A DNA stretch of 64,000 nucleotides from Saxidomus purpurata (GCA_022818135.1 JAFMSR010000018.1:2696268-2760267); one strand, 5' to 3'. Counted from the stretch's first letter, positions 13,418 to 25,929 are shown. Numbers and translations are program-made. Notes: generated from the letters alone by a model not told the origin.

Positions 13418-16400
13418 GTAAGTATATTTTTGTGGATATTTTCAATTATGATTCTTTTTAGTTTATGCTGCATCTTTTATTTATTTAAAAGATATAAACA
13501 TGACATAAGTTGTTGAAACTTTATTTTTATGAATCAGTAATGTTTTTTTTTTATTTTTCAAAGTGTATAGGCATAACATGACAAGGAGTGCCTAAAATAA
13601 TAAAATTTCTGTGCTCTTCGATTTAAAAATTCACTGTAAGATTGTTTCGTTTTATCGACCACGTTTCATTTGTTTATCAGTCTCTGTTTTTATGTTCGTC
13701 ATAGAATTAATGTTTTGTCATCATCGAAAATATTTCGCGTGATCAATGGCTGATTGGAGAAATAGTTTGCAGCGCGGGTTTACTGTAGTTCAAAAAGGTT
13801 ATTGGCATGTTCTTTTTTCTTAAATGGCGTACCGCTCGTTACCTGAAAATCAGTTAAGATATACATTCGAGGACAATGTAGCAGACAGTTATGAATAGGA
13901 TATGATTAACATACTTCTGTTCTGTCGGTATGCTAGCGGAGTTAACTGTGATTAAAGTCTTCGCGCTGTCATGGATTGTCCTAAAACTTCGTTGTAATGC
14001 CGTTTTTACAGTAAATTTATGTAGTCCCTATTATGATCGCGAATGGGCCACAATAATTTAGCATGAAAAAGTGTGAACAATTTTAATGTGTAGATGTAAA
14101 GTTAAAATTTATAGATTCATATTAAATTAAAATTTATTAAATTTTATGGACTACGTTAACCAATTATTTTTCCGCCGATTAATTATCCCGTTTTAACAGA
14201 TTTCAGACTGACCCGCTTATATTTTATTTCGCAACAATCGAAACCTGAAAACAGTAAAAGAAACCTCCATGAATATAGCAAAAGTAATTTGTGTACGCGA
14301 AAATAGCTTTGCTTTACAGTGTATGCTTTTATAACAGAAAGGAAACTTAGATATAAGTGACGACAAGTTAGTTAAATAAGTTGCCTGTAGATCAAAAGCT
14401 GTAGTGTGTAATACATCAAGTATGGTAATCAAAATGTGAATTTGTATGCATACGTCACAGCGTGCGTTTTAGTTAAACTATTTATTTCTGTTTGATGCAT
14501 GTAAGGCGTACTTTCCTGAATGAAAATATTTGAGTGACATACCAAATTTATGTGCATTTAGGGCAAAGTTTGATGAGTGTTACAAATTTATATCAAAATA
14601 AGACACATTTACCACAAGTGTCAAAATTAAAAGCTATACAAACTGTAAACAATGTTACAGTAACAAACACGTTAAATATTATATTACAATTTATTTTGAT
14701 ATACCGATAACATTTGACGAGATTTGTATGCAGGTTCTTTATCGAAAAAAACGTCACTTTTGATACTTATCTAGCGTTTCTCTGGAACGGTAAATCAGAA
14801 AAGTGTCACAAGGTTATAAATCAAAATACGAAATGCATTTGTATCATTTTTCAACAAGGATTGTAATAAGCATAGTTTACTATATTGTTTCTAAAAGCAA
14901 TGTCGATATGTCGGCATTAGTTTTATTCTTCATGTATTGCATTTTAAAAATCGTGTAGCTGGCTATTTCCACAATTTTTGTATCAAGTGAAGCTATGAAA
15001 ATATTACGTTTCTTTTCTATGTAGGGGACAACTTTAATGTTTCAAGTTTATTGGCAAAATCAGCAAAATAATTGCCTTGTGCTATTAAGAAGTAATAAAT
15101 AAAGAATATTTCAATTAATATTACGGTAATTAACAAACTGTTACATTGATATAGGTCCAAGCTAAAACTGGCGGACACATTAAAACAAATGTTCAGTAAA
15201 AAGCAATTTCTTTTTAGTTATGCCTTCTACGTTCTCCGAAATCGTGTGAAAGAATCAGCATTTTGTAACAGCGCCAACTAACAACAACGCGTACTACCAA
15301 GGCGATCTTACGGTACGTGCGAATAAGTCGTCCGTAATTGATGCAAAGCACATAATCTTTTATATAAATTCCTGTCAGAACATTCGTCTGCAGGTCTGCT
15401 CGAATGCGAACTTCATACCAGCTAAGTACAAATGTATGTCAGAAACAAATTGACCTGAAAGTAATAAAACAAAAAAGAATATAAAATGTTCATTTCAGTT
15501 AGATATAAAAGTAAGGTGTGAATAGGTCTATTCATTTTCAACAATATTTTACTGCATGCATGCACACGTAGGCGTTAAGTACAACTGATACGGAAATTCA
15601 ACTGATTTGCACGTTGATTGCATACAGATGATTATATTTTTTCTGTTAATTTATAGATAGCTCATGTCGTTTAATAACACAAGTGTCACGTTAGAAGGTT
15701 TCATACGCCTATCTTTGAATTATTAGTCACATGATTTAAACAAGACTTTGCTAGCTAGTAATATAGCGTGGAGCAACAAAAAGGATAAAACATTGAAAAC
15801 AATTACGTTAGCGGTAACGAATAGTTATCTCGGATGAACTGTCCGCAGTTCACATTACATTATCGAATTTTCTTTAACTAAAATCTTGTTAAAGGATTTC
15901 CATGAAAAAAGTAGCTCTAAATGAAATGACATTGCTATTTAAAGGATTTCCATGAAAAAGGTAGCTCTAAATGAAATGACATTGCTAGTAAAAAGAGTCT
16001 AAGATTGTGGTGATTTCTTATATCAAAAATGACGTATCTTATGTCTATGTGATATGATGCTGAATGCAAGATAATTAAAAATATCTCTAGACACCATCAA
16101 GCAAAGCAGGCAACTACAACCAAACCCACACGAAAACAGACAAACAAGAAGCATGATACCATATTAGAAAAAAAACGAGGTAGACAAGGTGCATACTACA
16201 TGTGCTATTTCAAAGTATGAAATGGCAATGTGCTTCCTGAATTAATGAACATTACAAATACACATCAGCGAACATAACAGAGTACAGGGCTAAAGTACAG
16301 TCAGAGGGTGAATCCAAGGTAACTACCTGGAAACGGTCAATTACCCAAAATACCTGTAACCTGATCGTAACATGTTTACCTCGCCATTCACCGGAATAAA

Positions 16401-19400
16401 TGAAATTTTCTTCTTACGGCACCTGTAAAATATCAAAGAAAACTGTTTACCAATGTACTCAATAACTTTTTGAACCTTGCTAACTTTAAAAGGCACGACC
16501 AAGTATACGCATAACACCTTTAAAATAGATTCAAGATATAAATATCTGCTTAAAATAAGAGGACAGCAACTATAATCTGTTTAAGCTGAACAATTTTGTT
16601 CTAGATCTGATGTAATACAGTTTCAAGAACTTTGAAGATTGATTTATGATGTTGATAGAACATTTTGTATTTTCTGCAAATCTTTCAGTAAATCCACCAG
16701 ACTGCCAACACGTACATCTATTCTTGTTGCTATCTTATCGTTTTTATCAATATCGTATCAGACAAGCAGAAATATCTGATGTTAACGAGTCATTTAACTA
16801 TTCGGTTATATACGCTCGATGATAAATGTCGAGGGCGTTGCGAATTCCTTGGAATTTCTCCGTTCAGTTTTATTGCGAATATCCATAAACTAAGGCGAAA
16901 ACATACAGTGGTCGGTTAGGTTCATCGCCCTTTCTTTGATAATTTATTTGGCGATAACATGAGGTGGAGTTACGATGGCAATAAGATAATTGTTACAATG
17001 GCGATAAGGCAAAAATACGATGGCAATATTACGATGCTACGATGGCGATATAGCGACGTAACGATGGCGATGATGAAGATTTATTTTCGCGAGGATGCGA
17101 AGATACGATTTCTTTACGCGAACATACGATGACGATTCATGAACTTACGACAATGATATGCATACTGTTATGATGAAATTAGCCATTTGCCGACATTTAT
17201 ATAGTTCGTGTTTTCTGTTCGAAATCAGGCACCATTTTTCCCATTTTGTTTTATATTCCGTTTCCTCTTGTATTTATATCATTTCGTCATCACTTATTCT
17301 AAGAAGACGCATAGCAATATCCACGATAACCATAGCCTTTTTGAACTCATCAAATCTAATTGACGTAATGTTTACCTCTTATCTAATTCTGAACTGTTTA
17401 AAACTCAGCATGAAAGAGGGAAAAGAAGACCGACGCCTAAATGCAGTAGTTATATTACCGATGAATTTATTTCGGACATGAAACAAAACAGTTGCCGATA
17501 TAAATTAAGGTTAACGAACTTTCTTTTGTGTTCTAGGTGCAAATAGTGGCGGCACAGAAGAATCCACGGGCTGGTAAGTATCATCTATCTTGTTTTAAAT
17601 CTTTCAGTTAAGCAGCTAATATACGGTTTAACCAGTGCCTATCCCACCTAAGATCTAGACATAACTTCTATTTCAAGTATCGCATTAAGCTGTAAGTTGA
17701 ACTGTACTGTTAATATGAAATAGAAATAATGTACATGCTTAAGACTTTAGTGTGTATTTTATATATGGGTATAGGCCTTAACGGGCTATGTTAGAAATTC
17801 AGTGCAAGTCTACTTTGATAGCAGCGTATTCAGGTATTCAGGTATAGCATTTACCAATTGTGTCAATTTTCGTGATCACTTTAACATTCAAATTTATTAT
17901 ATTAAACATTAGTCAGTTAAAGTGAACATTTTACATAATAAATATGTTTGTTAAGTCTATTGTTTAATTAAAATATTTGGGTAACACAGTCTTGCAGTAC
18001 AGTGCTTTGACTAAAAACTTAAGTTTGTACAAGCATGGCACGATTGGTTTACTGTATAAAATCCCATACTGCTTTCGTTGTATGTGCTTGTGTTTTCCTC
18101 CTCTATGTTGATCAGTCGATATTTTGTTGTTATCACCTGTTATATATGTTAGTCTTAGGCCGCATTGAATAAACGTACTAGTATTTTGTCTTTCTTGCTA
18201 AAATTCTAAGATTGAAAAACATCATCCTGGTTCGTTACAGACATCTAAATTAACTACCCTGTACTCTGAGTCATATAATCATATCGATACATATTATAAT
18301 GAAATAGGATTTCCATGTTTCAATAATTGCAATTAAAAACTTCCTGGATCGAGCCGAAACTGAATAAAATATCTTTTTGTGTATATTCAACGTTGACGTG
18401 TATCCTGGTTGTTTATAAACAACTTGAGTTGCCGGATCGTTTATAACGGGTCGTACCACTTTAAGCCTCGAACGAGGATGGTGGACCCAAAAAGCGCATA
18501 TACAAACAAACAGGATCTTTTGTGATAAGCAATGCTGCCAAACTGTTCTCGAAATGATTCTTGTAATAATGTTTATTATACACCTGTGTAGTCTTCTGAA
18601 TTGCCATCCGTATTGGGCGCAGTGGAATCTAGATTTTCTGTATCAGCATAAAGAAAGCCAAAGAATTGTAGTTCCTGTTGGAATTTCTACAATGTGTACA
18701 AGTATTATGAATATAAATACAATTTGCATATATATCCAAATGTCAGCATTTGTAAACATAATTGATGCGGGCCCTTAAATGTAAAATAATGTGTAACTTT
18801 TGAACTATCAGAGATACACATTTGATGTATTGGTACCATTCAAAAGCGCATATACTGGAATACCATCAAAATTTTAACGACAAAAATAGTTATGAATATT
18901 TATTGACTGAAATGGCTCGTGCTAAAATAAGAACTTTTTTATAAAAATTATTGAAAGCTTGAAACAAAGTGCGTATAAGAGAACAGACTCTGAGATTTAC
19001 AAGAATGTATGGCTTATGAAAATCGGCCTATCTGTGGCGGAGTAACGGTTATTTAAAAGTTTGCTAATTATCATAATTATACATAATTTATGCAAATGAG
19101 CTAAATTTAATGCTTGTATTTTAGTCTAAAATCAAGATATTTTGAAAAGAAAGACATCATTGGAAAGCTGAATGTCTCTTGTTTTAAAATACAGTGGGTT
19201 CATTAGAATTAGAAGTAACCTTAACAGATTCGATTTTTTGCACGTGTCTTTTCACCTAATTAATATTCATGAGGAATCCTTACACAAAATATTCGATGGT
19301 ATTCATAAACGTGCACTTTAATTTTATACATCAATTTAAACTGTAGCATATTTACTTCAAAAGATATGACATATTTGACCCCTAAGGGCCCTTTTGTCCC

Positions 19401-22400
19401 GTTGCGCATCAATTATATTATATCAAACTTGTTGCAATAAACTGTTTGCTACTGATATCAATTTTAAAGGCTAACAAATACAGAAAATGGTATGTGGGAC
19501 AAAAAACAGCGATTGTTATGCCGTGTCGTATATTTTCTAATTGCTTGAATCGCTCTCGTATGTTTCACCTATCACATGATCCGCTACTCCACTCCGAACT
19601 TGGAAAGATGATATGATATTACACTTAGCTATGATAGTCAATGATTGATCGCAAGATGTACTTGTCTTTAATTCAAAGCGAAGCGTTACTATGTGTTTAC
19701 TTAAGTAATCTTCGGCCATTATAACTACCTGCACGAAAATTATGTACGTGCAAATTCTTGTTTTACAGCAGCCTGTGCTACAAAGGCGTTCGACATTGTG
19801 TTTGCTATTGACACGTCGAGCAGTATCTGGAAGCCGGACTTTGACCTTGAAATCAAGTTCATTAATGACATTTCAAAGCAGTTTGACATTGGACTCGGTC
19901 ATGAACAGACTAGAGTTGGAGTTGTGTCTTTTTCCGACTATCATTACCTCCAGTTCCATTTATGGCAAAATAATCGCCCAGATCTGTTACAGATGGCGCT
20001 TAACCGCATACGTCATAGGGCTGGTAGAAAAACAAACACCGCTGCTGCAATAAAGGTAGTACTAAATTCATGCGTATCTAGGAAATGTGCAGTCTGGTAT
20101 TACAATGTGCATTTCTATAATTGTTGTTAAAGTGTAGAGGGTTACTAGATAAAACCTTACAATATCAAATGGCTTTTGAATGTTCGCCTCCGATCGAATA
20201 AGTATGCAATCGATGTTTATAAATTAGCATATTGAAATATATTTTACATCCGGAATCTTAGACTAGCAAGTTGTTGTAAAAAATAATCTCTTTGTACCTG
20301 AACCGGATATAATTTTTATTGAATCAGGTATTGACTTAATCATTTAAAGATGATGACTTCGTTCAGTCGTATTTAAATTATTATACAAAGTAGTTTGTTG
20401 CTTTTAATAATTTGTATAGATAAGTTATCACCCCTATTTATAGTACATGGTGAACACGATGTTCACACAGAGGTACGGTAGCAGGGCAAATGCTTTCCAT
20501 GTGGCGGTAATTATTACTGACGGGAAGTCGCAAGACCGAAAGAAGACTATTCAAACTGCTGCGCTTGCGCGGAAAGCAGGAATTCATGTGTTTGCAGTTG
20601 GGGTCGGCGATCTTGTTGAATACAGAGAACTGGAAGAAATAGCTAGCAGGCCGCCTGAAGAATATGTATTTGCAGTGAATGATTTCAAGTCATTAGACTC
20701 AATGAAATACATTCTAGCAAACAAGACATGTACAGGTGAAAGCTTTATTTATATTTTGCAATTCATTCTGCAAACGCCCAACCATATATTCAACACAATA
20801 CTTTCACAAAATTATGAGACATTATTATACACATGTAAGTCCCAAATAAGTATTACATTATATTCCGAACCATAGAGTTACAACTTAAATTCCTCATATA
20901 GTATCGCAATACCTTCTTAATTGTACTATATTTTAAAGGTTTACAGCCTAAATTCTTTATAAGGTGTCTAAATACTCTCATGTGTATGAATAAACATAAA
21001 CTAATCAAATGGTACTTAAATGCTCTCTAGACCGTGCTTTACTTCATATGCATAAACACTTATAATAATAAAATGCTGCTTGTCACAGGACCACCGACAG
21101 ATCCTCCGTTCGTCTGGCGTTACGAAGCACAGTTAGGACGTTCACCGTCTCCACCGGTTAGAGCTGTCCAACCAAGATATACAACAACGACACAGTCAAT
21201 TAAGGATGTTACAATTCCAATCCCACCTGATATTCAAGGGGACATTGACCCGAGTCTGAATGTAACCAGTAAGTGTTTTAATTTGTAGAGCATAATATGT
21301 ATTTTATAGTGCCAGGAAAACAGAAAGTTGCTCATCTGCATTTAATTTGATGAACAAATTGTTCATACTTGAGGTAAATGATAGATAGAATGATAACAAT
21401 CGGCAAACAGGTAGACAAGTATTCTACATTTCAACACTACTCAGTAAGTTTGTTTTGTATTTACACTTGAATACGTTTGAAATCTCTGAAACAACATAAT
21501 GTTACAAATTACAATAAAAATAATTTACTCGGTTTTAGTAAAGATATTGTCTTTTATTTAGTTTTAAGAAACGTTACGGTAAGTATTGGTAGAGACATAG
21601 TGTTTTTATTTAGTTTGTAAAAGAAACTTTAAGGAAAATGGTTTAAGCAACATTTATATAAATAGAGAAACAATTAAAATTCTTTCAAATATTTTCAGAC
21701 TGCGGAGGCAAACCTGCGGATATATACTTTGCTCTGGATGCCTCAAACAGCATTTGGCCAGAAGACTTCAAGAAGCAGCTAGCTTTTGTCAAAGATCTTA
21801 TCACTCTATTTGACGTGTCACCAAAGAAAACGAGGGTTGGTCTTGTCACCTTTAGTGACAGGGTTAAGCCTATTTTTGATTTTAATACATTGCAAACCAA
21901 ACAGAATTTATTCAAACAAATGGAAAATATTACTTTCATGAGTGGAAGAACTAAGACTGCCGAAGCTTTGAAATTTGTGCATGAACAAGGATTTTCACCA
22001 GATGTCGCACGAAGAGAGGTCGCACAAATAATGTTTGTTTTTACTGACGGTATATCAAAGCGACCACACGAGACAGAAAGGGAGGCGGACCTAGCGAAGA
22101 GAGACGGGATATACATGTTTTCTATAGGGATAGGAATGAGTGTGGAAAAAACAGAGTTACGTGACATAGCAAGTGATCCCGATGACGATTTTGTGTTCCA
22201 CGTCAGCAATTTTAGTGTACTCACTACTATTCGAAATATCCTGGCAATAAAAACATGTGCCATACAACCGAAGGATTTTGTTTCTGACCAAAACGAAATA
22301 GGTAAAACAACATTTGGTCTACGTAGGTAAAAATAGACATCTTTAGAAACTGAATTTAATTATGAAATGAAATCATCTGAAACAATGCAAGGAACATTAA

Positions 22401-23132
22401 AAAAATCATTTTAGGGAAGATTGTACTTTTTATGTCGCAATTATATTTTCGATAATTTTTTGTGATTTTCATTTTTACATCAACGCTATTAAAAAGTGTT
22501 GTATCAGGTAACTTAAACAACGATATTTGTATTAAAAGTAATTATTAGTGAACATTGCTGCTGTTGTAATTTCAGAATGTGACATCACTTCACCAACGGA
22601 CCTCATGTTTGTTTACGACTCGGCACAACTCGGTATTCCACGGGCACGGAAAATTACGAAGTTTGTGTATGATGTAACAGCCGCTTTAAACATGGATTCG
22701 CGCAATTTAAGAGTAGGCCGACTCCTGGAAAACTGTCTTTCAGGTGCAGACACATTTCTCACTCCACAAAAACTTTCAATGGACTATGATGGAATAGATT
22801 TTCCAGATTTCCGACGTATGATACAAAAGTTGGCCAGCCGTGGATTTTCACGATCATATGGTGCTAGACGATACGCCAAAAAAGTTGCAGTTTTGTTTCT
22901 CGATGACAATATGGAGAACTTAAAGCAAGCGTCTCAAGAAATTGCACGACTTAAAGAAACGCATACTATGGTTGTCACTATTGGTGACTTAGACATATTA
23001 ACAGCTGCATCATTTTCTTCGCGCCCGGCGAATGACTACATAGTGCACATACCTTCCTACAAGTATTTGCATACAGCCAAATCTACTCTTCTTCAGAAAT
23101 TATGCAAAGTATTTGCAAAAAAAGACCGTTAA
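13355..23132 (+). CDS. Spliced gene for a secreted protein with three von Willebrand factor A domains (matrilin/collagen-VI type)
   Basis: Seven coding exons join in frame (13355-13417, 17537-17573, 19769-20055, 20444-20735, 21089-21268, 21699-22301, 22576-23132) into 2019 nt, 672 residues plus stop. Every intron is GT-AG and every phase matches (0,1,0,1,1,1). Residues 1-27 give a signal peptide with a hydrophobic core (LTVVLFSVLYLVQIVAA). VWA1 spans about 41-225, with MIDAS DTSSS at 48-52 and ITDG near 153-156. Residues 227-286 are a Pro/Thr-rich linker. VWA2 spans about 293-475, with MIDAS DASNS at 300-304 and FTDG. VWA3 spans about 489-665; the MIDAS position reads DSAQL, so metal binding is probably lost. 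N-glycosylation sequons include NKT, NVT and NIT. VWA domains bind collagen and other matrix proteins, so an extracellular matrix or adhesion role is likely. Matrilin, collagen VI, byssal thread-matrix or shell-matrix identity cannot be decided here. The exact start Met (13355 or 13382) is uncertain. Confidence 0.88.
15891..15987. repeat. 50-bp tandem duplication
   Basis: AAAGGATTTCCATGAAAAA through GACATTGCTA occurs twice in a row with one substitution visible. It lies in intron 1 of the VWA gene. Confidence 0.95.
16951..17160. repeat. Degenerate short repeats TACGATGGCGATA
   Basis: Variants of TACGATGGCGAT recur about ten times at irregular spacing, interspersed with GCGA. They look like a decayed simple-repeat cluster in intron 1 of the VWA gene. 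Confidence 0.7.
17537..17573 (+). CDS. VWA gene exon 2: end of signal peptide
   Basis: This is a 37-nt exon between TTCTAG and GTAAGT. It reads VQIVAAQKNPRA in phase with exon 1 and leaves one base (G) that completes an Ala codon with exon 3. Signal-peptidase cleavage after IVAA is plausible. A short linking exon between a signal exon and a first VWA exon is a common layout in this class. Confidence 0.75.
18447..18511 (+). mobile_element. Relative of the 61-bp retroposed insert
   Basis: It shares CGGGTCGTACC, GCCTCGAACGAGGATGGTGG and TACAAACAAA with the copy at 25944-26004. GGATC motifs on both sides may be an eroded duplication. It lies in intron 2 of the VWA gene. Confidence 0.75.
18759..19415. 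mobile_element. Non-coding TIR element of about 657 bp in intron 2 of the VWA gene
   Basis: Ends are TAATTGATGCGGGCCCTTA on the left and TAAGGGCCC...CGCATCAATTA on the right. They are inverted copies except for a 13-base stretch present only on the right. The interior has no open frame. It ends about 350 bp before exon 3. Confidence 0.7.
19769..20055 (+). CDS. VWA gene exon 3: first half of VWA1
   Basis: The acceptor is TTTTACAG at 19761-19768 and the donor is AAG|GTAGTA at 20056. The exon reads ACATKAFDIVFAIDTSSSIW, then TRVGVVSFSD and KTNTAAAIK. The DxSxS metal-ion-dependent adhesion site and the downstream Thr of the T-N-T-A-A-A loop are both present, so this domain should bind a divalent cation. 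Confidence 0.92.
20444..20735 (+). CDS. VWA gene exon 4: second half of VWA1
   Basis: The acceptor TTTATAG at 20437-20443 opens the exon in phase 0 with TACATG. The reading frame has AFHVAVIITDGKSQD (the third MIDAS loop), AGIHVFAVGVGD, and the closing ILANKTC, which is typical of the C-terminal strand and helix of an A domain. The donor is CAG|GTGAAA at 20736, phase 1. The open frame runs on past the donor to 20875, but that tail is not VWA-like and was excluded. Confidence 0.92.
21089..21268 (+). CDS. VWA gene exon 5: proline-rich linker
   Basis: This 180-nt exon is symmetric (phase 1-1). It lies between TGTCACAG (21081-21088) and GTAAGT (21269). It encodes 60 residues, starting GPPTDPPFVWRYE and running through PSPPVRAVQPRYTTTTQ to PDIQGDIDPSLNVT. 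No domain is recognised. It separates VWA1 from VWA2 and could be skipped without shifting the frame. Confidence 0.85.
21699..22301 (+). CDS. VWA gene exon 6: complete VWA2
   Basis: One 603-nt, phase 1-1 exon holds a whole A domain. It runs from CGGKPADIYFALDASNSIW through TRVGLVTFSD, GRTKTAEALKF, IMFVFTDGISKR and GIYMFSIGIGMS to ILAIKTC. All MIDAS loops (DASNS, Thr, TDG) are present. The acceptor TTTTCAG ends at 21698 and the donor GTAAAA starts at 22302. VWA1 is split by an intron after AAAIK but VWA2 is not, so the two did not arise by recent exon-exact duplication, unless an intron was later gained or lost. Confidence 0.92.
22576..23132 (+). CDS. VWA gene exon 7: degenerate VWA3 and stop
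   Basis: The acceptor TTTCAG ends at 22575 and phase 1 entry gives ECDITSPTDLMFVYDSAQLG. The fold pattern of an A domain persists (LMFVYD strand, KKVAVLFLDD, THTMVVTIGD, closing LLQKLC), but DxSxS has become DSAQL, the Thr loop has become FSRSYGARR, and TDG has become LDD. The protein ends CKVFAKKDR with TAA at 23130-23132. This is a non-metal-binding A domain, possibly structural. Confidence 0.88.
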
Positions 23133-23581
23133 AAGTACTTGTTATGCAACAAATGTCGCAATAGGTTAAGTGCTGTAAGCAAAAGGGCGACATTGACTGC
23201 ATTTGACTGTGATACATTGTACATAGGTCAATATATACGTTCGTTTGTCATGTAAAAAGTATGTAAGACATTCTGCTAGGGTAAAAATAGATCATGTCAC
23301 TATGCTCTAAGCAACATTTGCCAATAGTTTGTGACAAAAACTGAAGCCCTGAACGGGTGTAATTAATGTCAATTACAGAGACACGTGTTGTAATATAGCA
23401 ATATATTGTCTTCCTAACGCAAAAATGTTTATTATTTAATAAGATATGCTAGTTTATCACATTTATTGGCACATCCTTGTATGCATTGAATGATCGGTGT
23501 TTTGGGGCTTCGTGACACTTCCTCTTGCCATTTAAATGAAATATTGGATAAAAAACTTGAATTGTTTGACAAGATGAATAT

Positions 23582-23587
23582 AATAAA
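23582..23587 (+). terminator. Candidate polyadenylation signal of the VWA gene
   Basis: This is the first AATAAA found downstream of the stop codon, about 450 nt into the presumed 3' UTR. In AT-rich DNA this hexamer is common, so the assignment is weak. Another candidate cluster is at about 25663-25674. Confidence 0.25.
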
Positions 23588-24274
23588 AATTTTAAAGGCA
23601 ACAACTGGCATGTCTATTATATACAAAAATGGCTGTTGACACCCTAAAAACTGGATTTCGTTACTTTGGTTAATCAAGTCTATCTAAGCATTTACAGTTT
23701 AGACCGCCAGCTGAATTCTTCCTCAAGTCTTAACACTTGGTTGACTTTTCAAGCGTCTATAAGTGTTTAGTTTTTGTACCTCATATGCGCAGACGGCTAT
23801 GCTAGTCGTGCAATGTTGGTTGTTCTGTTGTCTTACAGCTTGGTCACTGTTTCATTTGACTTAGTTCACCGACATTTTCATCCGTTTGCCAAGTCCCTCA
23901 GGTGATTAATTTTTCTTGCAAACTTTCCCACAACTTTAAATCGACAGATTTCTGAATAATCTGTCGGCATAACCTCCCTGTTTCATTTGTAGAGAATGAT
24001 GCGAAATATTTGTATAAACAAACGTCATTTTCCGCGTTGTGTTTGGGAAGTTCACGTCACAAGTTGTTTAAAGTCCGTAATAAGTAAAAGAAAATGTCAC
24101 GAAACTCGTTGCCATTTTTGGGTCAAAGGTATGTCCCAAAATGGAAAGACGTATTGAAAGTCACGGAAAATTTGCCGATGTGCCGAAAATATGTTGTCAT
24201 ACGAAGATTATTCCCTACACATTGTTGGTTCTCAAATGCGAAACAAGTTCTTATCACATAGTTTCTCGCTGCTA

Positions 24275-24362
24275 ATTGAAACAACCTCGACGAACAAGAG
24301 GCATAGTGGAAAGTTTATGTCTTGTCTAGGGTGAGGATCGAGCCCCGGACAATGCGGTCCTT
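24275..24362 (-). mobile_element. tRNA-derived SINE fragment
   Basis: Similar to the element at 63820-63966 across ACCTCGA...AGAGGCA..GTGGAA and TTTATGTCTTG..TAGG, with a B-box-like GGATCGAGCCCC. The A-box end is missing or very diverged. Confidence 0.6.
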
Positions 24363-25929
24363 AGGTGAATACGTAAGGGAGACTTGAGGAAACATTTTGG
24401 TTGGTAAGGGAACTGACCTACGACCTGCTTTTACACATGTAAACAATACATTCAAGAAAATAAAGAAAATTGAACATATAAAGTAATTTTAAGATAATGC
24501 GTGAACTAAGGAATGTGATTTATTTATTATCGGACCAGCGATCATTTTTTTACTGAAAGGAACATTGACACCAAAAGATGGTTTCCAAAAGATGAAGCAC
24601 GCTTCTTATTTATAATATTTATGCAGGATTATTTGTGTGGCACGTGCTGTGTTCGTTATTATTTTTCTTTCCGTGAATGCATTTTTCGACCAATTAATTA
24701 TTCTCATATCTCCATATCTTATCGCTGTCTGTATCTCGGCAAATTCAAATTTATGCAAATATATATAACAACCCTCAAGAATTCATTCTCTAAAGATGGA
24801 TCCGGTACAGACAGAAATACTTAAAATGCATATAATTACCCGAATTATTAAGAAAATGTTTCATTTAACATCCTTTAAAAATATAAGTTATATTCAGAGC
24901 ATCCTACGCTACTTTATTCAGTTAACAAGGAAACTATTGTTAAGAATATTCAAATATATAAAAAAGTTTCTCACATAGTTTTTGGTTTATGTGTAGACAT
25001 GATAGGATGTTTTGCCACATGAAAATCAAAATTCAGGAAGTTAAACCTACTAATGGTTGTCTGGCTAACTATCATTTGCTCTTTGCAATACAAACACCCA
25101 TTGTACACCTGTACAAGAACCATGTAAGAATTTTTGGTTGACTCTATTGTAACTATGCAAATAAAGAAAAGTCGTGGTGTGGTGCGTTGTTTGAAAATAC
25201 TTATATTCGTATAATCTTATATCAGTTTCGTATAAAAGATAAAAATCTACAGAGTTTTTTTCGTATTACGATTTTGCTTATCTCTACAGTCCAGTCTTGC
25301 ACAACGGACAGTATGACTGAAACTGACTAATGGCGGACAAAATCAGATAAACGGGAACACAAAATTCTGCAGTATATTGGTAATTTAAATTTACATTTAG
25401 CATGTACTGCTATGTAATATGGAATGTGAGAATGTGACGTTTCTAATTTGTATACCTCTATAATGTCACCTATATACACTTTAAATTACTAGCATCTAAA
25501 ACGAATCGTTCAGTATGTTTGAATGTTTACTTTTATTGTACATTGTATATAAAATTATCATCTAAGGCCAGTTTTATAGCAAAATATAGTTGTCGTCATA
25601 ATGTCACATTATCACTTTAATGCCTTCAAGCTTTTGTTTTTCTGTATTATTTTGTACAGACTTTAATAAATAAAAGAAGTAATAGTATTTGTCCATGACA
25701 TAGATTGTTGTGGATCCCCTGCCCATATATATAAATGTTTGATATGCATTTTTGAATAGATATTACATAGTGTAGTGTTAAAGCTGTCTTATTAACGCAA
25801 AATATATGTCAACTCATGTAGTCAGATTGACGTTGTTATCACAAACTAGACGTCTATTACTAACGTGAGATAGCTTGAAATGATGCGATCCTAGATAGGT
25901 GCAGGCATATATAAATGCAACACGAGTAC

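Larger units (their letters stand above)
13418..17536 (+). other. Intron 1 of the VWA gene
   Basis: Starts GTAAGT and ends TTCTAG. It holds the 50-bp tandem duplication and the ACGATGGCGAT repeats; no other coding signal was seen. The 107-codon frame at 17158-17481 has no recognisable feature. Confidence 0.65.

Noticed and set aside
21685..22263. 192-codon minus-strand frame
   Set aside because: It is the antisense shadow of the VWA2 exon, whose plus-strand reading has clear domain motifs and splice sites.
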